Shown one piece after another: positions 1 to 8,777 of a stretch of DNA of 64,000 nt (the stretch's first letter is position 1; the number at the start of each line of letters is the position of its first letter). Source of the DNA: Micromonospora avicenniae (GTDB lineage Bacteria; Actinomycetota; Actinomycetes; Mycobacteriales; Micromonosporaceae). The translations under genes and the position numbers were made by a program. The stretch spans positions 558,001-622,000 of the forward strand of contig NZ_FTNF01000001.1 in assembly GCF_900156065.1 (NCBI RefSeq), in the 5' to 3' direction. The notes beneath the pieces are model-generated. The model made no database searches, had not been told where the DNA came from, and was given only the letters and a program-made list of their open reading frames with translations.

Positions 1-2
1 GG

Positions 3-605
3 CAGTTCCTGGAGCACTCGCCGTACTGCGAGCGCGACCTGCGCGGCCCGGACGCGCCACTGCTGGTCGACGGCGAGGACGTCGAGGTCCTGGTCCGCCA
101 CCGTCGTGGTTGGACCCGACACACGTACGCCCACCACCCGTTCGACGTGGTCGGCTGGGACGGGCACATGTACCCGTGGGCGTTCTCCATCCACGACTTC
201 GAGCCGATCACCGGACGGATCCACCAGCCGCCGCCGGTGCACCAGACCTTCCAGGGCCCGAACTTCGTCATCTGCTCGTTCGTGCCGCGCAAGGTCGACT
301 ACCACCCCGACGCGATCCCGGTGCCGTACAACCACCACAACGTCGACTCCGACGAGATGCTCTTCTACACCGGCGGCAACTACGAGGCCCGCCGCGGCTC
401 CGGCATCGAGCAGGGCTCGATCTCGCTGCACCCGTCCGGCTTCACCCACGGCCCGCAGCCCGGTGCCGCCGAGCGGGCGATCGGCGTCGACTTCTTCGAC
501 GAGTTGGCCGTCATGGTCGACACGTTCCGCCCACTCGACCTCTGCGACGCCGCCGCTGCCTGCGAGGACCCGGGATACGCCTGGACCTGGGCACGCAAGC
601 CCTGA
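3..605 (+). CDS. hmgA: Homogentisate 1,2-dioxygenase, 3' part
   Basis: The 5' end lies outside the window; about 200 C-terminal residues are visible. The enzyme opens the ring of homogentisate to maleylacetoacetate in tyrosine and phenylalanine catabolism, in the cytosol, using Fe(II). The cupin iron ligands are present: a His (codon 336-338) and a Glu (codon 354-356) in NHHNVDSDE, spaced by six as in the family, and a His (codon 447-449) in FTHGPQ. The frame is open from the window edge to TGA at 603-605. A strong hairpin follows immediately. No frameshift or missing ligand is visible. Confidence 0.93.
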   Translation, partial: QFLEHSPYCERDLRGPDAPLLVDGEDVEVLVRHRRGWTRHTYAHHPFDVVGWDGHMYPWAFSIHDFEPITGRIHQPPPVHQTFQGPNFVICSFVPRKVDYHPDAIPVPYNHHNVDSDEMLFYTGGNYEARRGSGIEQGSISLHPSGFTHGPQPGAAERAIGVDFFDELAVMVDTFRPLDLCDAAAACEDPGYAWTWARKP

Positions 606-612
606 CGTACGC

Positions 613-649
613 CGAAGGGGCCGCGCCCGGCACGGACGCGGCCCCTTCG
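613..649. terminator. Bidirectional terminator between hmgA and the alcohol dehydrogenase gene
   Basis: Perfect 13-bp inverted repeat (613-625 and 637-649) with an 11-nt loop, between the stop codons of two convergent genes. There is no long T run, which is common in high-GC actinobacterial terminators. Confidence 0.75.
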
Positions 650-659
650 CACGCGGTCG

Positions 660-1700
660 TCAGAACGTCGAGGCGTCGATGACGAACCGGTAGCGCACGT
701 CGGAGGCGAGTACCCGCTCGTACGCCTCGTTGATCTTCTCGGCCGGGATCACCTCGATCTCGGCGCCCAGCTCGTGCTCGGCGCAGAAGTCGAGCATCTC
801 CTGGGTCTCGGCGATGCCGCCGATCGACGAACCGGCGAACGACCGCCGGCCCGGGATCAGCGAGAACGCGTGCACCGACAGCGGCTCCTCCGGCGCGCCC
901 ACGTTGACGAGCGTTCCGTCCACGGCCAGCAGCCGCAGGTACGCGTTGATGTCGATCGTCGCGCTGACGGTGTTGATGATCAGGTCGAACGAGCCGGCCA
1001 GCTTGGTGAAGGTCTCCTCGTCCGAGGTGGCGTGATAGTGGTCGGCGCCGAGCCGGAGCCCATCCTCCTGCTTCTTGAGCGACTGCGACAGTACGGTCAC
1101 CTCGGCACCCATGGCGTGGGCCAGCTTGACGGCCATGTGGCCGAGACCACCGAACCCGATGACCGCCACCTTGGTGCCCGGGCCGGCGCCCCAGTGGCGC
1201 AGCGGCGAGTACGTGGTGATGCCGGCGCAGAGCAGCGGCGCCGCGACGTCCAGCCCGAGGCCGTCCGGGATACGCAGGACGAAGTCCTCGGTCACCACGA
1301 TGGCCTGCGAGTAGCCACCCTGGGTGGGCTGCCCGTCCCGCCCGACCCCGCCGTACGTCCCGGTGTTGCCCTTCAGGCAGTACTGCTCCAGGCCCTTGCG
1401 GCAGTTGTCGCACTCCCGGCAGGAGTCGACCATACAGCCGACGCCGACCCGGTCGCCGACGGCGAACTTCGTCACCGCCGGGCCGACCTCGCGCACCACC
1501 CCGGCGATCTCATGGCCGACCACGATCGGGTACCGGGTCGGGCCCCACTCGCTGCGCGCGGTGTGGATGTCGGAGTGGCAGATGCCGGCGTACTTGATGT
1601 CGATCAGAACGTCGTGTGGTCCGAGGTCACGCCGCTCGATGGTGGTCGGAGCGAGCGGTTCGGTCGCGGACGTGGCTGCGTAGGCGTTGACGGTGAGCAC
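660..1700 (-). CDS. Zinc-dependent NAD(P)-alcohol dehydrogenase (YahK/CAD type)
   Basis: 346 aa medium-chain dehydrogenase/reductase that interconverts alcohols and aldehydes; substrate not deducible. Catalytic zinc ligands Cys41 (GICHSD) and His63-Glu64 (GHEIAG), four structural zinc cysteines at 94, 97, 100 and 108, and the nucleotide-binding GFGGLG at 183-188 are all intact. The GTG start at 1700 is preceded by GGAAACGGAG at a suitable distance. A start 23 codons further upstream is possible but would add an Arg/Cys-rich tail not seen in the family. It converges on hmgA; I see no link to tyrosine catabolism beyond adjacency. Confidence 0.9.
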   Translation of the reverse strand: MLTVNAYAATSATEPLAPTTIERRDLGPHDVLIDIKYAGICHSDIHTARSEWGPTRYPIVVGHEIAGVVREVGPAVTKFAVGDRVGVGCMVDSCRECDNCRKGLEQYCLKGNTGTYGGVGRDGQPTQGGYSQAIVVTEDFVLRIPDGLGLDVAAPLLCAGITTYSPLRHWGAGPGTKVAVIGFGGLGHMAVKLAHAMGAEVTVLSQSLKKQEDGLRLGADHYHATSDEETFTKLAGSFDLIINTVSATIDINAYLRLLAVDGTLVNVGAPEEPLSVHAFSLIPGRRSFAGSSIGGIAETQEMLDFCAEHELGAEIEVIPAEKINEAYERVLASDVRYRFVIDASTF

Positions 1701-1872
1701 GATTCTCCGTTTCCTGCAGTTCGTGGGGTGACATCTGCACGGTCGCCATCGACGGCGAGCATGCCGCACATGAAACCTTCGCTCCCCTCCTTGCTACCCC
1801 GAGTCCGCCCCTATCGACACGTTGCACCGGTCACTCCCTGGCAGGGAATAGTCCCAGTGGAACCGAGCCGGC

Positions 1873-2892
1873 TCAGCGACGAATCAGCACCAGAGACTCG
1901 GCGGCCGTCGCCGCGATGATCGACGCGACGAGCGGCCACGGCCCGCCGACCAACGCGTAGAGCACCAGCAGCACGGGGGCGGCGGCCACGGCGTACAGCG
2001 CCAGGGTCAGGCTGCGATCGGCGCGGAACCGCCACGGAAGGGTTGCGCCGACCAGGCCGGGCATTCGGGCCGCGTACCGCCAGGCCACCAGCACCCCACC
2101 GAGCGCGGTCGCCACCGCGACGACCCGGGACGCTCCGGGCACAGGTGCCGCCAGGAACGCCACCAGCACCGCGACGACCAGGGACCAGCCAGCCGCGTAG
2201 AGGACCATCCGACGGAGCCGGTCGGGAATGCTCCGGCCGCCGTCGACCCGGGCCGGACCGGTTGCCGCCGCCTCGGCGAGATGCTCCAGCGCCTCACTCC
2301 AGCGCCGCTGCTCCAGCCGGATCACGCCGATGTCGTGCCGCGCCTCGGCGAGCCGCGGGTCCAGGCGCAGCGCCTCCCGGTACGCCCGCTCGGCGAGGTC
2401 GTACAGGTGCAGGTTCGCGGCCACCAGGCCGAGCACCAGGTGCCCCTCGGGCTCCTCGGGCGTCAGCTCCACCGCGCGCCAGGCCGCGTTCAGCGCCGGC
2501 TGGCCGTTGCGCGATCCGGCCAGGATCGCCGCCGCGCTCCGCTGGGCGTAGGCGTCGTCCGGGCCGATCGCCAGGATCTCGTCGGCGGCCCGGGCCGACT
2601 CCGCGTAACGCTCCAGGTCGGCGAGGGCCATCCCCCGGGCGACCAGCGGCGCCACGGTGCCGGGGGCGGCTGCGAGGGCCGTGTCGGCCACGGTGAGCGC
2701 CTCGGCGGGCCGGCCGGCGGCCAGGTGCAGCCGGGCGAGCAGCGTCAACGCCACGGCGTTGGCGGGCTCGAGCGCCACCGCGTACGAGACCTCGGCGGCG
2801 GCCTCGTCGTACCGTCCGAGCTCGGCCAGGAGCTTCGCCCGCTGGAGATAGCCGTCGGTGGTGGACTGGTCGGGAGCCGCGTCGCTGGACAT
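1873..2892 (-). CDS. TPR-repeat membrane protein
   Basis: 339 aa. The N-terminal two thirds form tetratricopeptide repeats (about residues 12-225, recurring A-x-x-L/Y-x-x-A-L patterns), a scaffold for protein-protein contact. The last third (from about 229) has three or four hydrophobic segments, so the TPR part is probably cytoplasmic and anchored at its C-terminus. It lies 10 bp downstream of ispF in the same direction but has its own -10 box overlapping the ispF stop codon, so it may be both co-transcribed and transcribed separately as a leaderless mRNA. The partner is unknown. Confidence 0.82.
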   Translation of the reverse strand: MSSDAAPDQSTTDGYLQRAKLLAELGRYDEAAAEVSYAVALEPANAVALTLLARLHLAAGRPAEALTVADTALAAAPGTVAPLVARGMALADLERYAESARAADEILAIGPDDAYAQRSAAAILAGSRNGQPALNAAWRAVELTPEEPEGHLVLGLVAANLHLYDLAERAYREALRLDPRLAEARHDIGVIRLEQRRWSEALEHLAEAAATGPARVDGGRSIPDRLRRMVLYAAGWSLVVAVLVAFLAAPVPGASRVVAVATALGGVLVAWRYAARMPGLVGATLPWRFRADRSLTLALYAVAAAPVLLVLYALVGGPWPLVASIIAATAAESLVLIRR

Positions 2893-2899
2893 CGCGGCG

Positions 2900-2905
2900 A
2901 GCCTA
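2900..2905 (-). promoter_or_regulatory. -10 box TAGGCT for a leaderless TPR-protein transcript
   Basis: TAGGCT on the minus strand ends 7 nt before the ATG at 2892, and no Shine-Dalgarno sequence is present. It overlaps the ispF stop codon. Confidence 0.5.
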
Positions 2906-3385
2906 GGCGGCCGGGGCCTCGTACACCAGAGCCACCGCGATTCCGGCGAGCCCCTCGCCGCGTCCGGTGAAGCCGAGCCCGTCGGTCGTCGCGGCGGAGA
3001 CGGTGACCGGCGCGCCGACGGCGGCGGAGAGCACCTGTTCGGCCTCCGCCCGGCGCGGCCCGATCTTCGGTCGGTTCCCGATCACCTGGACCGAGACGTT
3101 GCCGATCGTCAGCCCCTCGGCGCGGACCCGACGGGCCGACTCGGTGAGCAGCGTGACGCCCGAGGCCCCGGCCCACTCCGGCTGGTCCACGCCGAAGTTC
3201 GCGCCCAGGTCACCGAGGCCGGCCGCGGAGAGCAGGGCGTTGCAGGCCGCGTGGGCCGCGACGTCCGCGTCGGAGTGACCGGCCAACCCGTCCTGGTCGG
3301 GCCAGTGCAGGCCGGCCACCCAGCACGGCCGGCCGGCGGAGAAGGCGTGCACGTCGGTGCCGATGGCCACCCGGGGAACGATCAT
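2903..3385 (-). CDS. ispF: 2-C-methyl-D-erythritol 2,4-cyclodiphosphate synthase
   Basis: 160 aa, the usual family length. It cyclises CDP-ME 2-phosphate in the non-mevalonate (MEP) isoprenoid pathway. The metal-binding D-x-H in GTDVHAF (residues 9-15) and the second His in GHSDADV are present, as are the C-terminal [13 protein letters not shown] residues around the active site. ATG at 3385 was chosen over a start eight codons upstream because a -10-like TACCCT sits 6 nt before it and the family begins with V-R/P-R-V-G-x-G-x-D-V-H. It follows ispD by 16 bp; the two act in the same pathway. Confidence 0.95.
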   Translation of the reverse strand: MIVPRVAIGTDVHAFSAGRPCWVAGLHWPDQDGLAGHSDADVAAHAACNALLSAAGLGDLGANFGVDQPEWAGASGVTLLTESARRVRAEGLTIGNVSVQVIGNRPKIGPRRAEAEQVLSAAVGAPVTVSAATTDGLGFTGRGEGLAGIAVALVYEAPAA

Positions 3386-3391
3386 GATCAG

Positions 3392-3397
3392 AGGGTA
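3392..3397 (-). promoter_or_regulatory. ispF: -10 box TACCCT before ispF
   Basis: Minus-strand TACCCT is spaced 6 nt from the ATG at 3385, compatible with a leaderless start independent of ispD. Confidence 0.4.
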
Positions 3398-3401
3398 CGC
3401 G

Positions 3402-4097
3402 TCAAGCACCGCTGGCCAGCAGATGCTCGGCCAGCGCCAGGTCGAACGGGCGAGTGATCTTGAGGGCGTACTCCGAACCGGGTACGCAGGAGACCGGCAC
3501 GCCCTGCTTCTCCACCAGGCCGGCGTCGTCGGTGAGCGCGTCGCCGGCCGCCGCGTGCGCTGCGGTGAGCACCGACCGGCGGAAGCCCTGCGGGGTCTGC
3601 ACCGCTCGCAGGGCGGAACGGTCGACGGTGCCGAGCACGACCTCCTCGGCGCCGACCTCCTTGATCGTGTCGACGACCGGCAACACCGGGATGACCGCCG
3701 ACCGCCCCGCGCGAACCGCCGCGGCGACCGACTCGACCAGATCCGGCGGGGTGAGCGCCCTGGCCGCGTCGTGCACGAGGACGATCTCCGGACCGGGGGG
3801 CACCGCCGAGAGGGCGGCGGCCACGGATTCCTGCCGCTCCGCGCCGCCCGGCACCACGGTCACCGGGGCCACCGGAGCGAGCAGCTCACGGACCGCCTCG
3901 ACCTCGGCCACGGGCGCCGCGACGACGATGGTGTGCACACTGCGGGCCGCGGCGAGCCGGCGTACCGCGTGCACCAGCAGTGGTTCTCCCGCGAGCAGGC
4001 GCAGCGCCTTGGGCCGACCGGGGCCGAGCCGTACGCCGGCACCCGCCGCAGGAACGAGGACCGCGACGTCACCGCGCGGATTGAGCTGCGCGGTCAC
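3402..4097 (-). CDS. ispD: 2-C-methyl-D-erythritol 4-phosphate cytidylyltransferase
   Basis: 231 aa. It transfers CMP from CTP to MEP, step 3 of the MEP isoprenoid route. The N-terminal nucleotide-binding segment [17 protein letters not shown] (about residues 16-32, catalytic Arg and Lys conserved), [10 protein letters not shown] in the middle and VQTPQGFRR are hallmarks of the family. The GTG start at 4097 has AAGGA 7 nt upstream. Gene order carD-ispD-ispF is typical of actinobacteria. Its products could supply the prenyl donor for the UbiA enzyme at 9.6 kb, but no direct link is visible. Confidence 0.96.
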   Translation of the reverse strand: MTAQLNPRGDVAVLVPAAGAGVRLGPGRPKALRLLAGEPLLVHAVRRLAAARSVHTIVVAAPVAEVEAVRELLAPVAPVTVVPGGAERQESVAAALSAVPPGPEIVLVHDAARALTPPDLVESVAAAVRAGRSAVIPVLPVVDTIKEVGAEEVVLGTVDRSALRAVQTPQGFRRSVLTAAHAAAGDALTDDAGLVEKQGVPVSCVPGSEYALKITRPFDLALAEHLLASGA

Positions 4098-4152
4098 GTC
4101 GCGGTCCTTGTGGATTCTTCGCTACGAACTGGGTACGTGGATGCTGTGCGGA

Positions 4153-4638
4153 CTAGGCCTCGGCCAGCACCTTGTCGAGGAGCGTCTCCGCCTCGTCCTT
4201 GGTGCTCTTCTCGGCCAGCGCGACCTCGCCGACGAGAATGTCCCGGGCCTTGGCGAGCATGCGCTTCTCACCCGCGGAAAGACCCCGCTCCCGCTCGCGA
4301 CGCCACAGGTCACGAACAACCTCGGCGACCTTCAGCGGGTTGCCGGAGGCGAGCTTCTCCAGGTTGGCCTTGTAACGCCGCGACCAGTTGGTCGGCTCCT
4401 CGGTGTGCGGGGCACGGAGCACGTCGAAGACCTTGCCCAGGCCCTCTTCGCCGACCACCTCGCGCACACCCACGATCTCGGCGTTCTCGGCGGGAACCCG
4501 GACCGTGAGGTCACCCTGCGCGACCCTCAGGACGAGATACTGCTTCTCCTCGCCCTTGATGACCCGAGTCTCGATTGCCTCGATGAGTGCGGCCCCGTGG
4601 TGGGGGTAAACAACGGTCTCGCCGACACTGAAAACCAT
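4153..4638 (-). CDS. carD: CarD-family RNA polymerase-binding regulator
   Basis: 161 aa. CarD binds the RNA polymerase beta subunit through an N-terminal Tudor-like domain (residues 1-60, starting [15 protein letters not shown]) and contacts the upstream fork of the -10 element through the C-terminal helical domain, stabilising open complexes, notably at rRNA promoters. Sequence and length match actinobacterial CarD closely. An AAAGGGG ribosome site lies 10 nt upstream, and a TACCCT -10 further up gives a short leader. It lies 55 bp upstream of ispD, so read-through is likely. Confidence 0.95.
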   Translation of the reverse strand: MVFSVGETVVYPHHGAALIEAIETRVIKGEEKQYLVLRVAQGDLTVRVPAENAEIVGVREVVGEEGLGKVFDVLRAPHTEEPTNWSRRYKANLEKLASGNPLKVAEVVRDLWRRERERGLSAGEKRMLAKARDILVGEVALAEKSTKDEAETLLDKVLAEA

Positions 4639-4665
4639 AGGTTCGAAACCCCTTTCGCTGTGTCT

Positions 4666-4671
4666 AGGGTA
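4666..4671 (-). promoter_or_regulatory. carD: Candidate -10 box TACCCT of carD
   Basis: TACCCT on the minus strand, 27 nt upstream of the ATG and followed by an AAAGGGG ribosome site. No convincing -35 hexamer was seen. Confidence 0.4.
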
Positions 4672-4751
4672 ACACGCTCAGGCACCGATGTCTCACCGCT
4701 GTCCTGACCGTTGGCGCAGCTCAGGGGCCCTGTGAGAGGTATTTCTTCGAC

Positions 4752-4766
4752 TTGACAGGCAGTCAA
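4752..4766. repeat. Short inverted repeat TTGAC-N5-GTCAA
   Basis: Perfect 5-bp arms in the carD / 4934 divergent intergenic region (4639-4933). It could be an operator or overlapping -35 hexamers for both directions; nothing else is evident in this 295-bp stretch. Confidence 0.3.
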
Positions 4767-4933
4767 ATCGATGGTGTCAACACGCTCCGTAACCGCCGGA
4801 TGACACCCCGGGTCGGGTGAACGGAACGTCGAGATCAAGGGCTATGCGCTTCGTTCATGGTATCCCGCCGGCCGCTTCTGCGCCCAGGTGTAGCGGGAGC
4901 TGCCCTCGGTAGGCGAGGCTGGAAGGCGAGCCA

Positions 4934-5650
4934 ATGTCGGCTCCAAGAGACGGTTCCAGGGGGACGGCGATGAATACGCCGGGCACGGAGGGGAACGGGC
5001 TGCCGGACCTGCCGCCGGAGTGGGGTCGGGTAGTCGTACCCGACGACGCCTCGGCGCTGGCGCAGGAGGCCGCCCAGGTCCGACGCGAGCTACGGGAGCG
5101 CGCCCGCCTGGCCACCAGGAAGCGCCTCACAGCGCTCCGGATGCCCCTCGTGTGGCTGGTGGTCGCGGTGCTCATCACGCTCGCCGGGCTGGCCGCCGTC
5201 ACCCGGCCCGGTCCGACCCCCGCCCCCGCGACCAGCCCGGCGGCACCACCCGCCACACTCTCCGGGCGGTCGCTGCCCGCCCTGGACCTGGTCGACGCGG
5301 GGCAGGATCCGGTGCCACTGCGCGGTCTGCTGCCCGCGATGATCATCCTGGTCGACGGTTGCGCGTGCCCCGAACGGGTGAGCGAGGCCGCCGCCGCCAC
5401 ACCGCCCAAGGTGAACCTGGTGGCCGTCACCGGAGGCCGGTCGGTCCCGAGCGCTCCACCCGCCGACGGGACCGGCGTACGTACGCTCGCCGACCCCGCC
5501 GGTGGTCTTCGCTCCTTCCTGCACCTGTCGCCCCGTCCGGACGCTGCGGTGGCCGTGCTCGTCGACCGGTCCGGCGTGGTGGTCCGGGTGCTGCCGGAAC
5601 TCGGCCCGGTCGAGGCGTACCGCGCCGACCTCGATCGCCTCGCCGCCTGA
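4934..5650 (+). CDS. Membrane-anchored protein with redoxin-like exported domain
   Basis: 238 aa, not assigned to a named family. It has a cytoplasmic charged helix (about 40-68), one transmembrane segment (about 70-90, LVWLVVAVLITLAGLAA), a Pro/Ala linker, then an exported domain of about 130 residues. The alternation of hydrophobic strands and the C-x-C in DGCACPERV (after a strand MIILV) resemble a thioredoxin fold that has lost the usual C-x-x-C. ATG 4934 has GGAAGG 7 nt upstream; ATG 4970 has AGGGGGA at good spacing and is an equally plausible start (226 aa). Function unknown. Confidence 0.75.
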   Translation: MSAPRDGSRGTAMNTPGTEGNGLPDLPPEWGRVVVPDDASALAQEAAQVRRELRERARLATRKRLTALRMPLVWLVVAVLITLAGLAAVTRPGPTPAPATSPAAPPATLSGRSLPALDLVDAGQDPVPLRGLLPAMIILVDGCACPERVSEAAAATPPKVNLVAVTGGRSVPSAPPADGTGVRTLADPAGGLRSFLHLSPRPDAAVAVLVDRSGVVVRVLPELGPVEAYRADLDRLAA

Positions 5651-5666
5651 GCGGCACCGCCGGGTT

Positions 5667-6398
5667 TCAGTCGACCGCGGCGAGCTGCATCTGCACCCGG
5701 ACCGGCTCCGCGTCGAGGGGCCCGACCTCGACGCGGAGCGGCCCACCGACAGCGATCAGCAGGTTCCTTCGAACCTGGCCGTCACAGATCGGCCGGAGAT
5801 CGTCGGCGCTCTGGCCGCCCTTGATCGTGACGATCAGCCCACTCGACCCGGTGCAGACGTACTCGAACAGGTACGGGGCGTCCGGCCGGCCGTTCACCTG
5901 TCGGATCACGCTCCGCTCCGGCCCGATGAGGGTCCGCTCACGCCAGAGCGTGTTCGGGTACCGCGACAGCCCGCCGCCCTGCTCGCCACTCCCCCACTGC
6001 CCGTCCGAGCCGGGGCGGGGCTGGACCGGGCCGGTGCCCGAGCGCTGGTCGAGCGGGCGCGCCGCGCCGGTCTCCGGGTCGATGCGGACCGCGGAGCCGT
6101 CCTCCACCCGGAAGACGTACCTGCTGCCGGGATCGACGCGCAGAGCGACTCCGGTGGCGGGATCCACCACGGCCACCCGGCCGGTGCCGGATCCCGGGGG
6201 AACGAGCGGGACACCCAGCGCCGCCGGAGCGGTCAGACCGGCCACCGGAGGAGCCGCGCCGGGCGCCCGGGCGGCCAACGCGGGTGACGACACGGCCAGG
6301 CCGAGGCTCCCCTCGTCCGCCGGGACGTTGGCCCGCCACCACCAGCCGCCCGCGACCAGGGCAAGCACGGTCAAGCCGACCAGCACCCCACCACGCAT
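5667..6398 (-). CDS. Exported protein with a single N-terminal membrane anchor, unknown function
   Basis: 243 aa from ATG 6398. A hydrophobic signal/anchor follows the start (residues 3-24, ending GWWW), then a Pro/Gly-rich linker and a soluble extracytoplasmic part with two Cys (EYVCTG and RPICDG) that could form a disulfide. GTG codons at 6416 and 6422 are alternative starts. It converges on the 4934 gene, with 16 bp between stops, and lies just downstream of the type III PKS gene in the same direction. It may share that transcript, but I see no enzymatic motif tying it to polyketide synthesis. Confidence 0.75.
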   Translation of the reverse strand: MRGGVLVGLTVLALVAGGWWWRANVPADEGSLGLAVSSPALAARAPGAAPPVAGLTAPAALGVPLVPPGSGTGRVAVVDPATGVALRVDPGSRYVFRVEDGSAVRIDPETGAARPLDQRSGTGPVQPRPGSDGQWGSGEQGGGLSRYPNTLWRERTLIGPERSVIRQVNGRPDAPYLFEYVCTGSSGLIVTIKGGQSADDLRPICDGQVRRNLLIAVGGPLRVEVGPLDAEPVRVQMQLAAVD

Positions 6399-6444
6399 CC
6401 GGTCCTGCGCCCCCACGTCCACCAACCGAGGGTAAGCCGGACGG

Positions 6445-7494
6445 TCAGCCCTGTCGATCGAGCAGTACGGCGTAGAGCGTGAGACCGGGGCCGAAGGCGA
6501 GCATGAGGATCCGTTCCGGCGGGGTCGGGGCACGGCGCAGCCGGTCCAGGATGAGCAGCACGGTCGGGGACGAGCAGTTGCCGTGTTCGTCCAGCGTCGC
6601 GCGGGACGCCGCCAGCGCCTCCGGCGGCAGCCCCAGCTCGCGCTCCACCACGTTGAGAATGCGGGGACCGCCCGGGTGCACCGCCCAGCCGTCCACCTCG
6701 TCCAGCGTGGCGCCGTGCCGGGCCAGCAGATCGTCGACCAGGCCACGCACGTGTGTGGAGAGCACCTGGGGCACCTTCGGTGACAACCCCATCCGGAAGC
6801 CGGCGTCGGTGACGTCCCAGGTCATGTGGTCGGCGGTGGAGGTGTCGGTGACCGAGGTGACCTCGCGCAGCGCATACCCGGGGCCGCCGGGCAGCACCAC
6901 GGCGGCGACCGCCGCGTCCGAGAAGAGCGCGTGCGAGACGATCTGCTGCGTGTCCACCCGGGCCGTCGACGGCTGGATGTGCAGGCTGGTCAACTCGGCA
7001 CAGAGCAGCAGCGCCGGGCGGCCCCGGGCGGTGACGAAGTCGCTCGCCGCGCCCAGCCCGGGCAGCGCCGCGTAGCAGCCCATGTGGCCGACGAACATCC
7101 GCTGGGTGCCGGGGGCCATGCCGAGGTCCCGGGCGAGCAGGATGTCCAGCCCCGGGGTGGCGTACCCGGTGCACGAGCAGACGACGAACAGCCCGATGTC
7201 ACCGGCGTCCAGGCCGGCGGCGGTCAGCGCCCGACCGACCGCCTCCTTGCCCAGCGGCAACGCCTCCACGAGGTAACGGCGCATCCGCCGCTCGGTCGGC
7301 CAGTCGGAGACGTCCTCCAGCAGCGGATTGACCGCCGCCTGCCGCGTGGTGACTCCGGAGTTGGCGAAGATCCGTTGCGCCAACGACCGGGTGGTGCCGG
7401 TGAAGTGCCGGGAGAAGAAGCCCTCCCACAACTCGTCCTGACGGGCCGACGGCGGCTGCGCCGTCCCGAGGCCTGCGATCACTGGTACCGACAC
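6445..7494 (-). CDS. Type III polyketide synthase (alkylresorcinol/chalcone synthase family)
   Basis: 349 aa, the normal size for the family. It condenses an acyl-CoA starter with malonyl units and cyclises the chain in one active site. The catalytic triad is intact: Cys140 (HMGCYAALPG), His273 (AVHPGGPRI) and Asn306 (EHGNCSSP). The GTG at 7494 has GAGAGGTGGGG just upstream; the open frame continues further up but would run into the next gene. With the flavoenzyme, methyltransferase and UbiA genes next to it, a prenylated alkylresorcinol/hydroquinone is the likely product type. Starter and chain length are not deducible. Confidence 0.93.
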   Translation of the reverse strand: MSVPVIAGLGTAQPPSARQDELWEGFFSRHFTGTTRSLAQRIFANSGVTTRQAAVNPLLEDVSDWPTERRMRRYLVEALPLGKEAVGRALTAAGLDAGDIGLFVVCSCTGYATPGLDILLARDLGMAPGTQRMFVGHMGCYAALPGLGAASDFVTARGRPALLLCAELTSLHIQPSTARVDTQQIVSHALFSDAAVAAVVLPGGPGYALREVTSVTDTSTADHMTWDVTDAGFRMGLSPKVPQVLSTHVRGLVDDLLARHGATLDEVDGWAVHPGGPRILNVVERELGLPPEALAASRATLDEHGNCSSPTVLLILDRLRRAPTPPERILMLAFGPGLTLYAVLLDRQG

Positions 7495-7567
7495 GATCCC
7501 CACCTCTCGTCCGACGCCGCCCTCGCCCGGACCGTCCCCACCGGAACGGCCACGGCGGGCCCCACGC

Positions 7568-8734
7568 TCACCAACGAGGCGCCGAGCCGTCGCGGTCCGG
7601 GTCACCTCCCAACGCGGCGATGCCGAGCCAGTCGGCGCAGACGTCCGAGGTGGCCGGATGCAGCGATCCGCAGCGGGCGTCCCGGTAGAGCCGCTCCAGC
7701 GGATGGCCTCGCCGGGTCGCCGAGGTACCGGCCGCCTCGAGCATCGACGCGGCGACGTCGGCGGCGGTCGTACCGGCCAGCAGCTTCGCCCGCCACACCC
7801 AGCGGTTGGTCTCGGCGTCGCCGGCCGCTTCGTCGACCCGGCGGGCCGCCTCGCCCACCACCAGTTCGGCCGCCGCCACCGCCGCGTCGGCACGGCCGAG
7901 GCGCGCCCGAACCGCCGGCAGCCCGGCGAGGTTGCGGGCGTTCAGGTGCTCGGCGGCCGCCTCGATCGCCGCCCGCGCGACGCCGACGTAGACGGCCGCG
8001 TAGCTGGCCACCAGCCAGTGCGGCATGAGCTGGGCGACCACCAGCGCCAGCCCTTCCACCCCACCCAGCAGCCGGTCGGTCGGAACCGTCGCCTCCAGGT
8101 GCAGGTCGTGCGAGGCGGTGGCACGCATGCCGAGCGAGTCCCAGGTCGGCTCGACGGTGAGCCCGGCCCCGGCCGGGACCAGGAACTGGGAGACCACCGA
8201 CGGGTCGGCGGCGCTCCGCGCGGCGACCAGGTAGCCGTCGGCGTGTCCGGCACCAGAGCAGAAGGTCTTGCTGCCCTTGAGGTGCCAGCCGCCCTCGACC
8301 GGCTCGTAGACGGTGCTGAGCTGGGAGAGCCGCGCCCCCGCGCCACGCTCGCTCATCGCCACCGCGTACCAGGAGCCCTCGGCGGCCGCGCGCAGCAGCC
8401 GGTCCCGGGCGGCCAGCGCCTCGTCCGGGACGCCGAGCGCCTCGGCGAGCTCCTCATTGACCGCGCCGAGGGCGCCGGTCACCGACGCGTGCATGTTGAA
8501 CACCAGCGCGGTGGCGCCGTTGCCCTTGGCCAGCTCGGTGGCGACGGCCGCGTACTCGGCGAACGTCGCACCGAACCCGCCCAGCTCGCGAGGCACCATC
8601 AGCCCGAAGAGCCCAGCCTCGCGCAGATCCTCGAAGTCCTCGACCGGGAAGGCGCCCTCCCGGTCGTACTCGGCCGCCCGGGCGGCGAGTCGCGGCGCCA
8701 ACCTGCGCGCCGCCTCCAACGCGTGCACCGTCAT
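7568..8734 (-). CDS. Acyl-CoA dehydrogenase-fold flavoenzyme
   Basis: 388 aa with the acyl-CoA dehydrogenase three-domain plan: N-terminal helices (1-115), a beta domain around 125-220 (YAVAMSERGAGARLS, SKTFCSGAGHADGYLVAA) and a C-terminal helical bundle. In agq-type loci a homologous protein acts as a hydroxylase of the resorcinol ring rather than as a beta-oxidation enzyme; the same role is inferred here from context only. It is 73 bp upstream of the PKS gene and 43 bp downstream of the methyltransferase gene, same strand, consistent with one operon. Confidence 0.87.
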   Translation of the reverse strand: MTVHALEAARRLAPRLAARAAEYDREGAFPVEDFEDLREAGLFGLMVPRELGGFGATFAEYAAVATELAKGNGATALVFNMHASVTGALGAVNEELAEALGVPDEALAARDRLLRAAAEGSWYAVAMSERGAGARLSQLSTVYEPVEGGWHLKGSKTFCSGAGHADGYLVAARSAADPSVVSQFLVPAGAGLTVEPTWDSLGMRATASHDLHLEATVPTDRLLGGVEGLALVVAQLMPHWLVASYAAVYVGVARAAIEAAAEHLNARNLAGLPAVRARLGRADAAVAAAELVVGEAARRVDEAAGDAETNRWVWRAKLLAGTTAADVAASMLEAAGTSATRRGHPLERLYRDARCGSLHPATSDVCADWLGIAALGGDPDRDGSAPRW

Positions 8735-8777
8735 CTACGCCCCCTCTTCGGCGTCCTTACCCCCGCCGGGGTCGGAA

